From Vagococcus allomyrinae (GTDB taxonomy: Bacteria; Bacillota; Bacilli; Lactobacillales; Vagococcaceae), in NCBI RefSeq assembly GCF_017829975.1, contig NZ_JAEEGA010000003.1, forward strand, positions 62,001 through 126,000: a stretch of 64,000 bases of DNA. Direction: 5' to 3'. The notes under the pieces were generated by a model, which saw only the letters and a program-made list of their open reading frames with translations, did no database searches and had not been told where the DNA came from. A program made the position numbers and the translations under genes. Of the stretch, positions 25,502 to 34,181 are shown piece by piece (the first letter of the stretch is position 1; each line of letters starts with the position of its first letter).

Positions 25502-26182
25502 TTATGCCACCTCTTCGATCAACAAACCGTCTTTAATGCGAATTTGCCGACTACAGCGCGAGGCTAATTCGTCATCATGGGTCACAATGATTAACGTGAT
25601 GCCTTTATCCCGATTTAAATCAAACAATAATTTCTCAATCTTTTCACCAGTGGCTGTGTCCAAGTTCCCCGTCGGTTCGTCAGCAAAAATAATTTTGGGA
25701 TTGTTAACAAGAGCTCTCGCAATACAAACCCGCTGCTTTTGGCCTCCTGATAAATCACTGGCTTTATTAGCTAACTTATCATCTAATTCAACGGCCTTTA
25801 AGGCGTCTAAAGCCATTTTACGACGCTCTTTTGATGAGATACCGGCTATTTTTAGCGGCAATAACACATTGGTCATCACACTGTCTTTAGCATTCATAAA
25901 AAACTGCTGAAAAACAAAGCCAAAAGTTTTATTTCTAACTTGATCCAAGCGACGCCCCTTAATCGCGCTGGCTTTCTCACCATTTAAAATCACTTCGCCA
26001 GAAGTTGGTTGATCTAGCAATGCCAAAATATGCATCAATGTGGACTTGCCAGAACCACTTTTGCCAATAATCGCCACCGACTCCCCTTCCTCAATACTAA
26101 AACTAACCCCCTTCAGGGCATCAAAACGTGTGGCTTGTTTGCCATAACTCCGTTTTAAATCTCTAACCTCAATAATCGACAT
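25502..26182 (-). CDS. ABC transporter ATP-binding protein, MacB/LolD type
   Basis: This is a 226-residue ATPase with Walker A GKSGSGKST, Q-loop FVFQQF, signature LSGGQKQR, Walker B IIFADEPTGNLD and the switch His in VTHDDE. The sequence and the permease next to it place it with LolD/MacB-type exporters. It is the first gene of the two-gene operon. A half-site TGAGACCG at about 26274, upstream of its start, is shared with the palindrome before the XRE/TPR regulator gene at 26597. Confidence 0.9.
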   Translation of the reverse strand: MSIIEVRDLKRSYGKQATRFDALKGVSFSIEEGESVAIIGKSGSGKSTLMHILALLDQPTSGEVILNGEKASAIKGRRLDQVRNKTFGFVFQQFFMNAKDSVMTNVLLPLKIAGISSKERRKMALDALKAVELDDKLANKASDLSGGQKQRVCIARALVNNPKIIFADEPTGNLDTATGEKIEKLLFDLNRDKGITLIIVTHDDELASRCSRQIRIKDGLLIEEVA

Positions 26183-26339
26183 ATTCTTCCTCCATTTTTT
26201 AAAAGAATCATAACTTAAGTATCCCTGACTACTCTTTTAATTATGGGGCTTGGTCGGTCATTTTTTATTGGACCTGAGACCGATTTTAGTTTAGTGCTTT
26301 TTACTGATTGATAAATCAAGATAATGTGCAATAAGTTTA

Positions 26340-26408
26340 ATATATAGTTCCCATTAAATAATCATCCAATGGAACTATATGTTTGATTATTTAACAGGAT
26401 GTATATAG
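26340..26408 (-). repeat. Dispersed interleaved-palindrome repeat, copy 1 (reverse)
   Basis: It carries the same element as at 38786, 40791 and 46393, in the opposite orientation. The order on the minus strand is TTAAATAATCA, ATATAGTTCCATT, TGATTATTT, AATGGGAACTATAT. Arms 1/3 and 2/4 are complementary and interleaved. It lies between the ABC operon promoter and the XRE terminator; the rest of this 414-base gap holds no gene. Confidence 0.85.
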
Positions 26409-26501
26409 TGTCCTTTTTAACTACAAATATAGTGACTGTACCGGAGTTTAAATTCTTTGCTACATGAGATGCTCCTACTCCTTTAATTGATTCAATAACG
26501 A

Positions 26502-26536
26502 AAAAGACTGAAAATCTGATGCGACCTTCAGTCTTT
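26502..26536 (-). terminator. Terminator of XRE/TPR regulator gene
   Basis: The inverted repeat AAAGACTGAA / TTCAGTCTTT has an A run on its left on the plus strand, so the T run ends the minus-strand transcript. Confidence 0.7.
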
Positions 26537-26596
26537 CAAACTATTAGTAAATCCAGATAAAATAACTCGTCGGCTTACCTTTAACTTCCTCATTAA

Positions 26597-27433
26597 TTAA
26601 CTCGCATCGGCCACTAATTTTTCTAAGGTTTCAGCAATCTCCACCGTTTCAATTGCTTCTTCAAATCGATCGGTATCTTGAAATACCAAGGCCTTTAGCA
26701 AATAGAGATCATCTAACCGATAAAAACTTTTTTGTTTTTGACACCATAAAATACCATATTCAAGATACTCAAGCGCTTCATTATAGGCCTTTAAATCGAT
26801 AAAAACGGTGGCAATATTATAAAATATTTTACTTAAGTCAACTGTTCTTCGCTTATTGCTGGCATAAAATTGGGAAATACTCCGCCTCAAAAATGATAAA
26901 CCTTTTTCAAAGTTTCCTTGAATATAATACACCAAGCCAATTTCACTTAGCAGTAAGATTTCTAAATCGGTGACTGTTTGACTCTGACGGTTATAGGTAT
27001 AATTTAAGCCCTTTTGAAGGATGGCAAGAGCACCTAGCTGGTCGTTTGCCTCACTTTTAGCACACCCATGGTAATAGGCATACTCCTGTAATTCCAATTT
27101 AGTGACAAAGACAGGGTCTGCTAGCTGCTCAATTTTAGCGATCGTTTCTCTGATTAGATCAAATCGTTTCCCATGCATGTCTTGCTTTAATTTTTCCAAC
27201 CACTGATTGACGGGTGCTTTAATCGCTTCTTCACGAGTCAAGACATAATGAATAGAGACGTTTAACTTTTCGCAGATTTTTTGCATAACCAAGACATTTG
27301 GGACAACGTCATTATTTTCAATCCGACTAAGCATGCCTTGAGAACAAATATCTTCCGCCAGTTCACCTTGGGATAAAAAACGGTTTGTTCGTAATTCTTT
27401 AATCACATTTCCATAAGTTAATGACTTATACAT
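26597..27433 (-). CDS. XRE family regulator with TPR domain (RRNPP-like)
   Basis: The 278-residue product has a helix-turn-helix in residues 8-65 (LSQGELAEDICSQGMLSRIENN) and then helical repeats, including QGNFEKGLSFLRRSI and LKAYNEALEYLEYG, of TPR type. This is the build of RRNPP quorum regulators such as PlcR and Rgg, which bind short peptides. No small peptide gene is evident beside it. ATG 27433 has AAAGGAG upstream. A perfect palindrome GAGACCGGTCTC lies 66 bases upstream, and the half-site recurs before the ABC exporter genes, so it probably controls itself and them. Confidence 0.82.
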   Translation of the reverse strand: MYKSLTYGNVIKELRTNRFLSQGELAEDICSQGMLSRIENNDVVPNVLVMQKICEKLNVSIHYVLTREEAIKAPVNQWLEKLKQDMHGKRFDLIRETIAKIEQLADPVFVTKLELQEYAYYHGCAKSEANDQLGALAILQKGLNYTYNRQSQTVTDLEILLLSEIGLVYYIQGNFEKGLSFLRRSISQFYASNKRRTVDLSKIFYNIATVFIDLKAYNEALEYLEYGILWCQKQKSFYRLDDLYLLKALVFQDTDRFEEAIETVEIAETLEKLVADAS

Positions 27434-27499
27434 AATCAAGCTCCTTTGGTTTTGACAGTTTATTTATCACTTCTCTTAGAGTATACAAAGAAAAGGACG

Positions 27500-27511
27500 G
27501 AGACCGGTCTC
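27500..27511. promoter_or_regulatory. Candidate operator of the XRE/TPR regulator
   Basis: GAGACCGGTCTC is a perfect 12-base palindrome upstream of the regulator gene. The half-site GAGACCG occurs again at about 26275 before the ABC exporter operon. Confidence 0.45.
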
Positions 27512-27592
27512 AAGTTTTCAGAAAACAACCTCATTTTTTGACATTATTTGAAAAAACAGCCAAACCCTTGAAGGAAATCCGCTGCACCAAAA

Positions 27593-27638
27593 AAACTAAT
27601 AACTCAAACGACTTAAAAGACGTTCACGTTATTAGTTT
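27593..27638 (-). terminator. Terminator of the ABC/phosphodiesterase operon
   Basis: The 11-base perfect arms AAACTAATAAC / GTTATTAGTTT have an A run to the left on the plus strand, correct for the minus-strand operon that ends at 27663. Confidence 0.8.
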
Positions 27639-27662
27639 AAAGGGGATTCTTTTGGGGCAAAG

Positions 27663-28661
27663 CTATGTTTCCACTGCAATAATATCAGTCGGCTGAATGT
27701 AAAGCGTCACATGATTTGCTAATTGAATGAACTTGCCATCGTTTAACACGTCCACATAAATTAATTGATGCTTTTTCGTTCGAAGGTGATAGCGAACGGT
27801 ATTGCCCAACACTTGTTTAGTTTGGTAGGTCACCGCCAAGGCCACACTATTTGGCATTGGCACAAATTTGATCACCTCAGGCCTGACAAAATAGCTCATG
27901 TTTCCCTTTGTATTAAGGGGCACATTTAATTCAAGTCCATCTATTCGATTATAGTCGCCGATAAATTCCGCCACAAATTGATTATGAGGTTGAGTATACA
28001 GCTCATAAGGCGTCGACACCTGGGCTAACTCACCAGCAGATAACACATGCACACGATCACTAATCCGCATGGCCTCTTCCTGATCGTGAGTCACAAAAAT
28101 CATGGTCATCCCCAATTCCTGTTGAATTTGTCGGAGTTTAATTTGCAGTTGCTTACGAATCCGCGCATCAAGGGCACTTAAAGGCTCATCTAATAGCAAT
28201 AATTTTGGTTCAATGATCAACGCTCTGGCAAGCGCCACTCGCTGCTGTTGACCACCTGACAGGCTCGTCACCAGTTGATGCTGACATTCAGTCAATTCAA
28301 CCAGAGCCAACATCTGCTGAACTTTTTCTTCAATTTCTTTTTTGGCTATTTTTTTTACCCGTAACCCAAATGCAATATTTTCGTAAGTTGTCATATTGGG
28401 AAATAAGGCGTAGGATTGAAACACCATGCCAATCTGTCGTTCTTTCACTGCTCGATCCTGAATTTCTTGACCGTCTAGCAATAACTTACCTGAGTTGGGG
28501 TGTTCCAAGCCCGCAATCGTGCGCAACAACGTCGATTTTCCGCAACCGCTGGGTCCTAACAACGTCACTAACTCCCCTTTCTCAACAGCTAATGACACGC
28601 CTTTTAACACCTCTTTTTGACCGAACGCCACGCGCAAATTCTCAACTTCTAAATACGCCAT
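27663..28661 (-). CDS. ABC importer ATP-binding protein (PotA/PhnT-like)
   Basis: This 332-residue ATPase of an ABC importer has Walker A GPSGCGKST, Q-loop VFQSYALFPNMT, signature LSGGQQQR, Walker B LLLLDEPLSALD and the switch His in FVTHDQEEA, plus a C-terminal beta-barrel (TOBE) region from about residue 240. Proteins of this shape energise iron, spermidine, thiosulfate or 2-aminoethylphosphonate uptake. It overlaps the permease gene by 13 bases and is the last of five genes. With the phosphodiesterase neighbour, a phosphonate or phosphate ester cargo is the best guess. Confidence 0.88.
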   Translation of the reverse strand: MAYLEVENLRVAFGQKEVLKGVSLAVEKGELVTLLGPSGCGKSTLLRTIAGLEHPNSGKLLLDGQEIQDRAVKERQIGMVFQSYALFPNMTTYENIAFGLRVKKIAKKEIEEKVQQMLALVELTECQHQLVTSLSGGQQQRVALARALIIEPKLLLLDEPLSALDARIRKQLQIKLRQIQQELGMTMIFVTHDQEEAMRISDRVHVLSAGELAQVSTPYELYTQPHNQFVAEFIGDYNRIDGLELNVPLNTKGNMSYFVRPEVIKFVPMPNSVALAVTYQTKQVLGNTVRYHLRTKKHQLIYVDVLNDGKFIQLANHVTLYIQPTDIIAVET

Positions 28662-29521
28662 TCAACAACCTCCTCTTTGATGGTCGAACTGATTGATTGC
28701 TCCTGTGCCTGAGGGCGCCCTTTTTTCTGGAAGGACATTCCTTGTCTCTGACGGTGAGACAGATGATTGATCAACAGGCCAATCAACATGATGCACATGA
28801 AATAAAAAACCATCACAGCACTTGCTAAATGACCATTTTCATTCATTCGACGCAACATGTAAATTCTAAGTGTTTCAAAACGACCGCCAAGTAATAAGTT
28901 GGTTAAAACATATTCTCCAAACAAGCCAGAAAAAATCATCACACTGGATAAAACCACACCGATGCGAATATTCGGTAAAATAACAAATTTAACAATTGTA
29001 AAAGGACTTGCTCCTAACGTTTGACCCGCTTCGATCAACCCTTTGGTATTAATCGCCAGCAGACTGTTGCGAATGCCAAGATACATAATCGGCAAGGCGC
29101 CAATAAATAAGGCACCACCTAAAACTATTAGCATTGACAGGCCCAGTTTAGCATAGGTTTTAAGCAAGGCGGTGACCAAAATCACCCCGGGAATCGCATA
29201 TGGCATTAAAGACATGCCTCGCATATAGGCATCCAGTTTGGGAAAATGCAGAATGATGACTAATACGCTGGGAATCATCACCATTAACACCATCACTAGC
29301 ACTGTCAGCGCCAACAATAAAGAACGTAAAACAGCTTGGGCAAATGCTGGGTCTTGAAAAAGAGTTTGGAACCAATGAACAGTCCAACCTTTAGGCAAGA
29401 TCGTCTTCCCCCATTCACGACTAAAGGCGTAAACCGCCGTCATCAAAAAAGGCGAAAGATAAAAAAGGGCGAATAAACTCAAAATAAGTTTTGCGACGAG
29501 CTTCTTGTTTTTCACGCTCAA
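28649..29521 (-). CDS. ABC importer permease 2 (PhnV/PotC-like)
   Basis: This 290-residue inner-membrane protein has six or so hydrophobic segments. The EAA loop is EAGQTLGASPFTIVKFVILP, about residues 160-180, the docking place for the ATPase. A long basic tail follows the last membrane segment. It overlaps the ATPase gene by 13 bases and the first permease gene by 4 (ATGA type), so translation is coupled. It is one of two permease subunits of the importer. Confidence 0.88.
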   Translation of the reverse strand: MSVKNKKLVAKLILSLFALFYLSPFLMTAVYAFSREWGKTILPKGWTVHWFQTLFQDPAFAQAVLRSLLLALTVLVMVLMVMIPSVLVIILHFPKLDAYMRGMSLMPYAIPGVILVTALLKTYAKLGLSMLIVLGGALFIGALPIMYLGIRNSLLAINTKGLIEAGQTLGASPFTIVKFVILPNIRIGVVLSSVMIFSGLFGEYVLTNLLLGGRFETLRIYMLRRMNENGHLASAVMVFYFMCIMLIGLLINHLSHRQRQGMSFQKKGRPQAQEQSISSTIKEEVVEWRI

Positions 29522-30339
29522 GCTCCTTCCTGAGACACTCGTCCCATAATTTTTTGAGACAAACTGATGACAACAATCATGCTTAAAGCAAACAATACAG
29601 CTAAGGCGCTGCCAACATTAGGCTTGGCATAGACATCGCCAGCCACTAACGCGGATATCCGTGTTGTGACTAAATTGATATTGCTACCAACTAAGGCATA
29701 AGCCGTTTCATAAGTCCCCATGCCATTAGCAAATAAAATAACAAACGTCCCAGTTAAACTAGGTGCCATAAAAGGGAGGACTACCCGCCGCCAATAATAA
29801 AAAGGGCTTGCCCCAAATAGCGCCGCACTCTCTTGCCACTCTACCTTGACTTTTTTTATAACAGGATAAAGCAGTAGTGTCGCTAAAGGAATTTGGAAAT
29901 AAACGTAAGTCACAACCAATCCTTGCCATGAATATAAATCAAAATTGGCGAAGATCGGAAATAACAATTTCAAAACACCTGCATTGCCCAACATAATAAT
30001 AAATCCAAAAGCCAAAGGAACGCCAGCGAAATTCGCGGCTAAATTAGAAAATAAAGTGAAACGCTCTTGGGCTTTCTTAGGTAAAGCTAACAGCGCTTGG
30101 CAAAAAATTAGCGCGCCCACCAAACCGAACATACTGGAAAAAAAAGCAATCATGCCGCTATTAACAAAACTTTGGTAGTAATAGGGATTGGTTAAACTTT
30201 GACTATAGTTGGCCAGACTCCATTGACCACTGCCATCTAATTGAAAACTGGCAATTAGCATGTACAGCAAAGGAATCACGAGAAACAAGCCGACCACTAA
30301 CCCTAACGGTATTAAGAGATAGCCACTTTTTCGTTTCAT
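29518..30339 (-). CDS. ABC importer permease 1 (PhnU/PotB-like)
   Basis: This 273-residue membrane permease has about six hydrophobic segments. Its EAA loop is QESAALFGASPFYYWRRVVLP. It pairs with the next gene product to form the pore. Its start overlaps the phosphodiesterase gene by 4 bases and its end overlaps the second permease gene by 4. All five genes of the operon overlap, a sign of one functional unit. Confidence 0.88.
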   Translation of the reverse strand: MKRKSGYLLIPLGLVVGLFLVIPLLYMLIASFQLDGSGQWSLANYSQSLTNPYYYQSFVNSGMIAFFSSMFGLVGALIFCQALLALPKKAQERFTLFSNLAANFAGVPLAFGFIIMLGNAGVLKLLFPIFANFDLYSWQGLVVTYVYFQIPLATLLLYPVIKKVKVEWQESAALFGASPFYYWRRVVLPFMAPSLTGTFVILFANGMGTYETAYALVGSNINLVTTRISALVAGDVYAKPNVGSALAVLFALSMIVVISLSQKIMGRVSQEGA

Positions 30340-31121
30340 TGACCCACCTGCTGAATCCCCAATAAATCACAAACCAACGGCATTACCTTAAGCTGAGGGA
30401 TGTCCTCAGTCCCAAGCTCAAGATCGTTTCCTAAATAAAACAAAGGAACTTCTCGATGCTCGTTAAGACTGCCACCATGAAGACCAAATTGGTCCATACC
30501 GTGATCCGCCGTCACAATAAGTTGATACCCTAGCTTTTGCCAAATAGGAATAAAATAACCTAAAATAATATCAGCGTAATTAACAGCTGTCAGATACTCT
30601 TTTGAATTAGCCGTATATTTATGACCAACATCGTCAATATTCATCGAATGAACCACCATAAAATCAGGCTGATACTCATTGATTAAGGCATTGCCATCAG
30701 CAAAAACATGACTGTCAGGGTAATGATCCTCACTGTAAAAAATCCCGTGTTGAATCAGCTTATCTTGGTCATGTTGAATGCGATCGGTCATAATATTATA
30801 CGGTGCTTGATTGTATAATTCACTTAACCAATAATAGCCCGCCACTGCGGTGAGGCCGCCAGCCTTTTTTACCAGCTCAAAAAGTGAAACTTCCTTCGAC
30901 CGTTGCACAGCTAAGTTCGTATAAATTTGATTTTGATGCATGGGCGTCCCCGTCATCAAGACCTCATAAAGAGGTCTTGAATTACTGGGCATCTCCGCAA
31001 TCACCTTGGCCAGCTGAGCTTTTTGATGGGTGACCAAACTATTCAAAAACCCCATCTGCTCTTTTGCCGTGTCATAACGACAGCCATCAAGGATCACCAG
31101 TATGACTTTATTTTTTAACAT
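30336..31121 (-). CDS. Alkaline-phosphatase-superfamily phosphodiesterase
   Basis: This 261-residue enzyme belongs to the type I phosphodiesterase/nucleotide pyrophosphatase family. VILVILDGCRYD gives the first metal site, SNSRPLYEVLMTG holds the likely nucleophile Ser, and MNIDDVGHKY and VTADHGMDQFGLHGG give the other metal ligands. It starts at ATG 31121, 14 bases inside the end of the binding-protein gene; a longer frame to 31283 has no ribosome site. No signal peptide, so it acts inside the cell on what the importer brings in. A phosphonoacetate-hydrolase-like role is possible. Confidence 0.82.
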   Translation of the reverse strand: MLKNKVILVILDGCRYDTAKEQMGFLNSLVTHQKAQLAKVIAEMPSNSRPLYEVLMTGTPMHQNQIYTNLAVQRSKEVSLFELVKKAGGLTAVAGYYWLSELYNQAPYNIMTDRIQHDQDKLIQHGIFYSEDHYPDSHVFADGNALINEYQPDFMVVHSMNIDDVGHKYTANSKEYLTAVNYADIILGYFIPIWQKLGYQLIVTADHGMDQFGLHGGSLNEHREVPLFYLGNDLELGTEDIPQLKVMPLVCDLLGIQQVGQ

Positions 31122-32208
31122 TGACCAATACCTCACTCTGCCATTTCTCTGGTAATTCAATCGCAGTTTGGTCCCAGGTGTCATTTGATTTGACAGGTTG
31201 TGCTGCTTGGTACTGATCCTCAGACAATAGCTTGTCGGCAACCTCGGCTGGCAATTTAACCTTTTCACGGATGGGACGAGCATACCCTTTAGCTAGGTTA
31301 ATTTGCCCCTCATCCGATAGAATATACTCTCGGGTCAATTTAGCCGCATTGGGATGTGGCGCATTTTTATTAATCAGTGTCGTATAACCGCTCATTACCG
31401 ATCCATCTGTTGGAATAGTCACTTTAAACCGCTCACTATCAAGTTGATCTCGGTAATTCAAAGCATTAAAATCCCATAAAATGGTCACATCTACCTCACC
31501 TTTTTCAATATTTGCCAGAGAGGCGTCAACTGATGAGATTCTACCTGCTTTTGCTAGGTCTTTAAAATAAGTCAAACCTGGTTGAATGTCCCCTTCATCG
31601 CCGCCATTCGCAATGGCCGCCGCCAAAACTGCAAATTGGGCTTGATTGGCTTTGGTAACATCGCCAACCGCTACCTGATAGTCCCCTTTGGCAAGATCCG
31701 CCCAACTGGTGGGAGCGTCTTTCACATTGTCACTATCGGTCATAAAGGCAATCGTTCCCGTGTAACTCAATAACCAATGACCGTCTTGATCCTTGGCCCA
31801 TTCAGGAATCTCATCCCAGTAACTTGTTTTATAGGGCAAGGTCAGATCCTTACTTACAGCTAATGGCCCAAAGCTAATCCCAACATCCCCAATGTCCGCT
31901 GTGCCATTTTTACCTTCTGACTCAAATTTAGCTAACTCTTCCGCACTGGACATATCAGTATCTTGATGTTTAAGTCCATATTCTTTTGTTAAATCAGTCC
32001 AAGTACCAACCCAGTTTGCCCAAGTATCAGGCATTCCTACACTGGCTACTTCTCCTTCTTTTTTAGCTTCTTCGATGATTGTTTCCAAGGTTTCTGGTGA
32101 GTCGTTCTTTTCCGCTTTTGCAGTATTTTCACTTGAACAACCAGCTAACGTTGCAACAGCAACCACACTTAATAAACTTCCAACTACTACCTTCTTAAAG
32201 CTTTTCAT
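31108..32208 (-). CDS. ABC importer substrate-binding lipoprotein
   Basis: The 366-residue product starts with a lipoprotein signal, MKSFKKVVVGSLL then LAGC, with Cys 24 as the lipidated residue. The rest is an extracellular solute-binding protein of the iron/spermidine/putrescine class (KEYGLKHQDTDMSS, IGDVGISFGP, YTGTIAFMTDSD). It hands the ligand to the two permeases. GAGGTGAAGAG precedes the ATG. It is first in the operon; the 220 bases upstream should hold the promoter. The ligand is unknown; the phosphodiesterase next door points to an organophosphorus compound. Confidence 0.88.
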   Translation of the reverse strand: MKSFKKVVVGSLLSVVAVATLAGCSSENTAKAEKNDSPETLETIIEEAKKEGEVASVGMPDTWANWVGTWTDLTKEYGLKHQDTDMSSAEELAKFESEGKNGTADIGDVGISFGPLAVSKDLTLPYKTSYWDEIPEWAKDQDGHWLLSYTGTIAFMTDSDNVKDAPTSWADLAKGDYQVAVGDVTKANQAQFAVLAAAIANGGDEGDIQPGLTYFKDLAKAGRISSVDASLANIEKGEVDVTILWDFNALNYRDQLDSERFKVTIPTDGSVMSGYTTLINKNAPHPNAAKLTREYILSDEGQINLAKGYARPIREKVKLPAEVADKLLSEDQYQAAQPVKSNDTWDQTAIELPEKWQSEVLVNVKK

Positions 32209-32303
32209 CTCTTCACCTCGTCAGTTAGTATGTTACAAGTTGATTGTAAAAGATAGATGTAAATATCCTGTAAATTCTCCGTAAATGATTGGTTTTTTTT
32301 ACG

Positions 32304-32342
32304 TAAAAAAAGCAGCAGGTAGAAAATACCTAGCTGCTGCTT
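32304..32342 (-). terminator. Terminator of the mannitol operon
   Basis: The arms AAGCAGCA-GGTA / TACC-TAGC-TGCTGCTT with loop GAAAA have an A run on the left (plus strand), so they end the minus-strand mtl transcript. Confidence 0.8.
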
Positions 32343-32429
32343 GTTTCAATAACCGATATAAACGTTTGCTCGACCCCGCTGAACCCCTTTTAGCTTAAAA
32401 CAGCTATCTGACATTTTATAGCATAACAA

Positions 32430-33581
32430 TCAGACAAGACTGTAATACGAGTCTTTAATTCGCTGAAATAACATGGTATAAGGTTTAATTCCAGTGTAGT
32501 CTTCAATAGCTTGATCTAAACCATCTCGCAAGATGGCTGCTTGTAATTGGCGGGCCTCTGCGTCCTCTGGGTCATTAAACTTCAACGCAGCGGCAATGGC
32601 CTGAGAAAGAGCTTTAGGGGTTTCATTAAAGGCTTCCACAAACTGACGGGCTGGTTGGACAAAACGATCGTTTTCACCAATTTTGCGGATCGGTGAGCGA
32701 CCTACCCGCGTCACATAATCTGAAATATAAGGATTCTTAAAACGCTCAATAATCTTATCAATGTAAATTTGATGTTCTTCATGTGAAAAATCAAATTTTT
32801 TCTCTAATAGGGCACCCGTTTCTTCCAAGGCACTTCTAACGGCAAATAAAATGCGCTCGTTGTGGATGGCGTCTTCAATTGAGGAGATCTCCTTCATATA
32901 CCCAAGGTAGGCCGTCACCGCATGACCCGTATTGACCGTGAACAACTTCCGCTCAATATAAGGTGTCAAGTTAGCAACGGTTAACATCCCTGCCACTTTT
33001 GGTAATTGCGCCCCTTGAGGCATTTCCACTACCCACTCACAAAACGGTTCAACCATGACGGTCAGTTTGTCCTGATGAACTTGATTTGGGACGATTCGAT
33101 CAACCGCCGCATTGGGAAATGTCACATACTGTTCACCATAAAGTCTGGCCTCAGCCGATAATAGTGGCCAAACTGCCTCTTGTAAAATAGTGGAACCACC
33201 AATCATATTTTCACAGGCAATAACCGTTAAAGTTTCTTTCGATCTGACTCTCTGTTCCATTCCTTCAGCGATAATTTTAGCCAATAAAGGTAAGACTGTC
33301 GGCCCGACCGCCGTCGTCACAATCGCCGCCTTGCCAATCATTTCAATCAAAGCTCGTTCTTCTTTGACATTATGTAAAGCGGTCACGCCTTCTACCCAAA
33401 ATGAGGCTTGTTCTTCATTAGCTAAAATCACCTGATAACGGCCTTTTTCATTTATTTCATTGACAAGATCATCATTAACATCTGCAAAAACGACTTGATA
33501 ACCGGATTGAGCCAACAACCAGCCAATAAAGCCGCGACCGATGTTTCCGGCACCAAAATGTACGGCAATTTCGTTAGACAT
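32430..33581 (-). CDS. mtlD: Mannitol-1-phosphate 5-dehydrogenase
   Basis: MtlD oxidises mannitol 1-phosphate to fructose 6-phosphate with NAD+, in the cytosol. The 383-residue product begins with a Rossmann motif, VHFGAGNIGRGFIG. The active-site region includes KLFTVNTGHAVTAYLG, with the Lys and His typical of the long-chain mannitol dehydrogenases. The ATG at 33581 has GAAGGAG upstream. It overlaps mtlF by 8 bases and is the last gene of the operon. Confidence 0.96.
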   Translation of the reverse strand: MSNEIAVHFGAGNIGRGFIGWLLAQSGYQVVFADVNDDLVNEINEKGRYQVILANEEQASFWVEGVTALHNVKEERALIEMIGKAAIVTTAVGPTVLPLLAKIIAEGMEQRVRSKETLTVIACENMIGGSTILQEAVWPLLSAEARLYGEQYVTFPNAAVDRIVPNQVHQDKLTVMVEPFCEWVVEMPQGAQLPKVAGMLTVANLTPYIERKLFTVNTGHAVTAYLGYMKEISSIEDAIHNERILFAVRSALEETGALLEKKFDFSHEEHQIYIDKIIERFKNPYISDYVTRVGRSPIRKIGENDRFVQPARQFVEAFNETPKALSQAIAAALKFNDPEDAEARQLQAAILRDGLDQAIEDYTGIKPYTMLFQRIKDSYYSLV

Positions 33582-34011
33582 TCTCTTCCACTCCTTCAAA
33601 TAAGGCGATTATCTCAGCAGGAGAAGTCGCTTTTACCATGGCTTCCACATTGGTCAGCTCGGAACAAACGATGGCGATTTTAGATAATAATGCCAAATGT
33701 TGCCCATCGACGCCCGCAATCCCGATCAATAGCTTCACCGGATTGCCATCAAAACTAACGCCTGCTGGTGCTTGTAACACCACAAGCCCTGACTGATTAA
33801 TAAACTGTTGCGAGCCGTCTGTTCCATGAGGAATTGCTACCATATTCCCGATAAATGTCGACGTTAACTGATCCCTCTCATGCATTGTCGCAATATATTC
33901 TGGCTGAATATAACCGCACTCGAGTAACGCTTGTCCCGTTGCTTCAATCGCTTCTTTTTTTGTCGCGAATTCCTGATTTAATAAAATGGCCTTTGTTTGT
34001 AAATGTTCCAC
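33574..34011 (-). CDS. mtlF: Mannitol PTS enzyme IIA
   Basis: This 145-residue protein passes a phosphate from HPr to the EIIB domain of MtlA. The phosphorylated His is in MVAIPHGTDGS, about residue 62. Length and sequence are typical of separate MtlF proteins in Firmicutes. GGAGGAATTA-type upstream bases serve as ribosome site. It lies between mtlR and mtlD. Confidence 0.95.
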   Translation of the reverse strand: MEHLQTKAILLNQEFATKKEAIEATGQALLECGYIQPEYIATMHERDQLTSTFIGNMVAIPHGTDGSQQFINQSGLVVLQAPAGVSFDGNPVKLLIGIAGVDGQHLALLSKIAIVCSELTNVEAMVKATSPAEIIALFEGVEENV

Positions 34012-34181
34012 ATTAATTCCTCCTTGGTTAACGACTTCTTAGTCATCCTTCTCTAGCTGCTAGGCACTTACTTTCTGCTAGAGGTTATCATTAAAACTGA
34101 TCCATCAATCTGTTTCCCGTAAATAATCCGATTAGCGCGTTCTGCGGGATTATTTAGTAGGGGCGATAGTTGGCCACTTTC

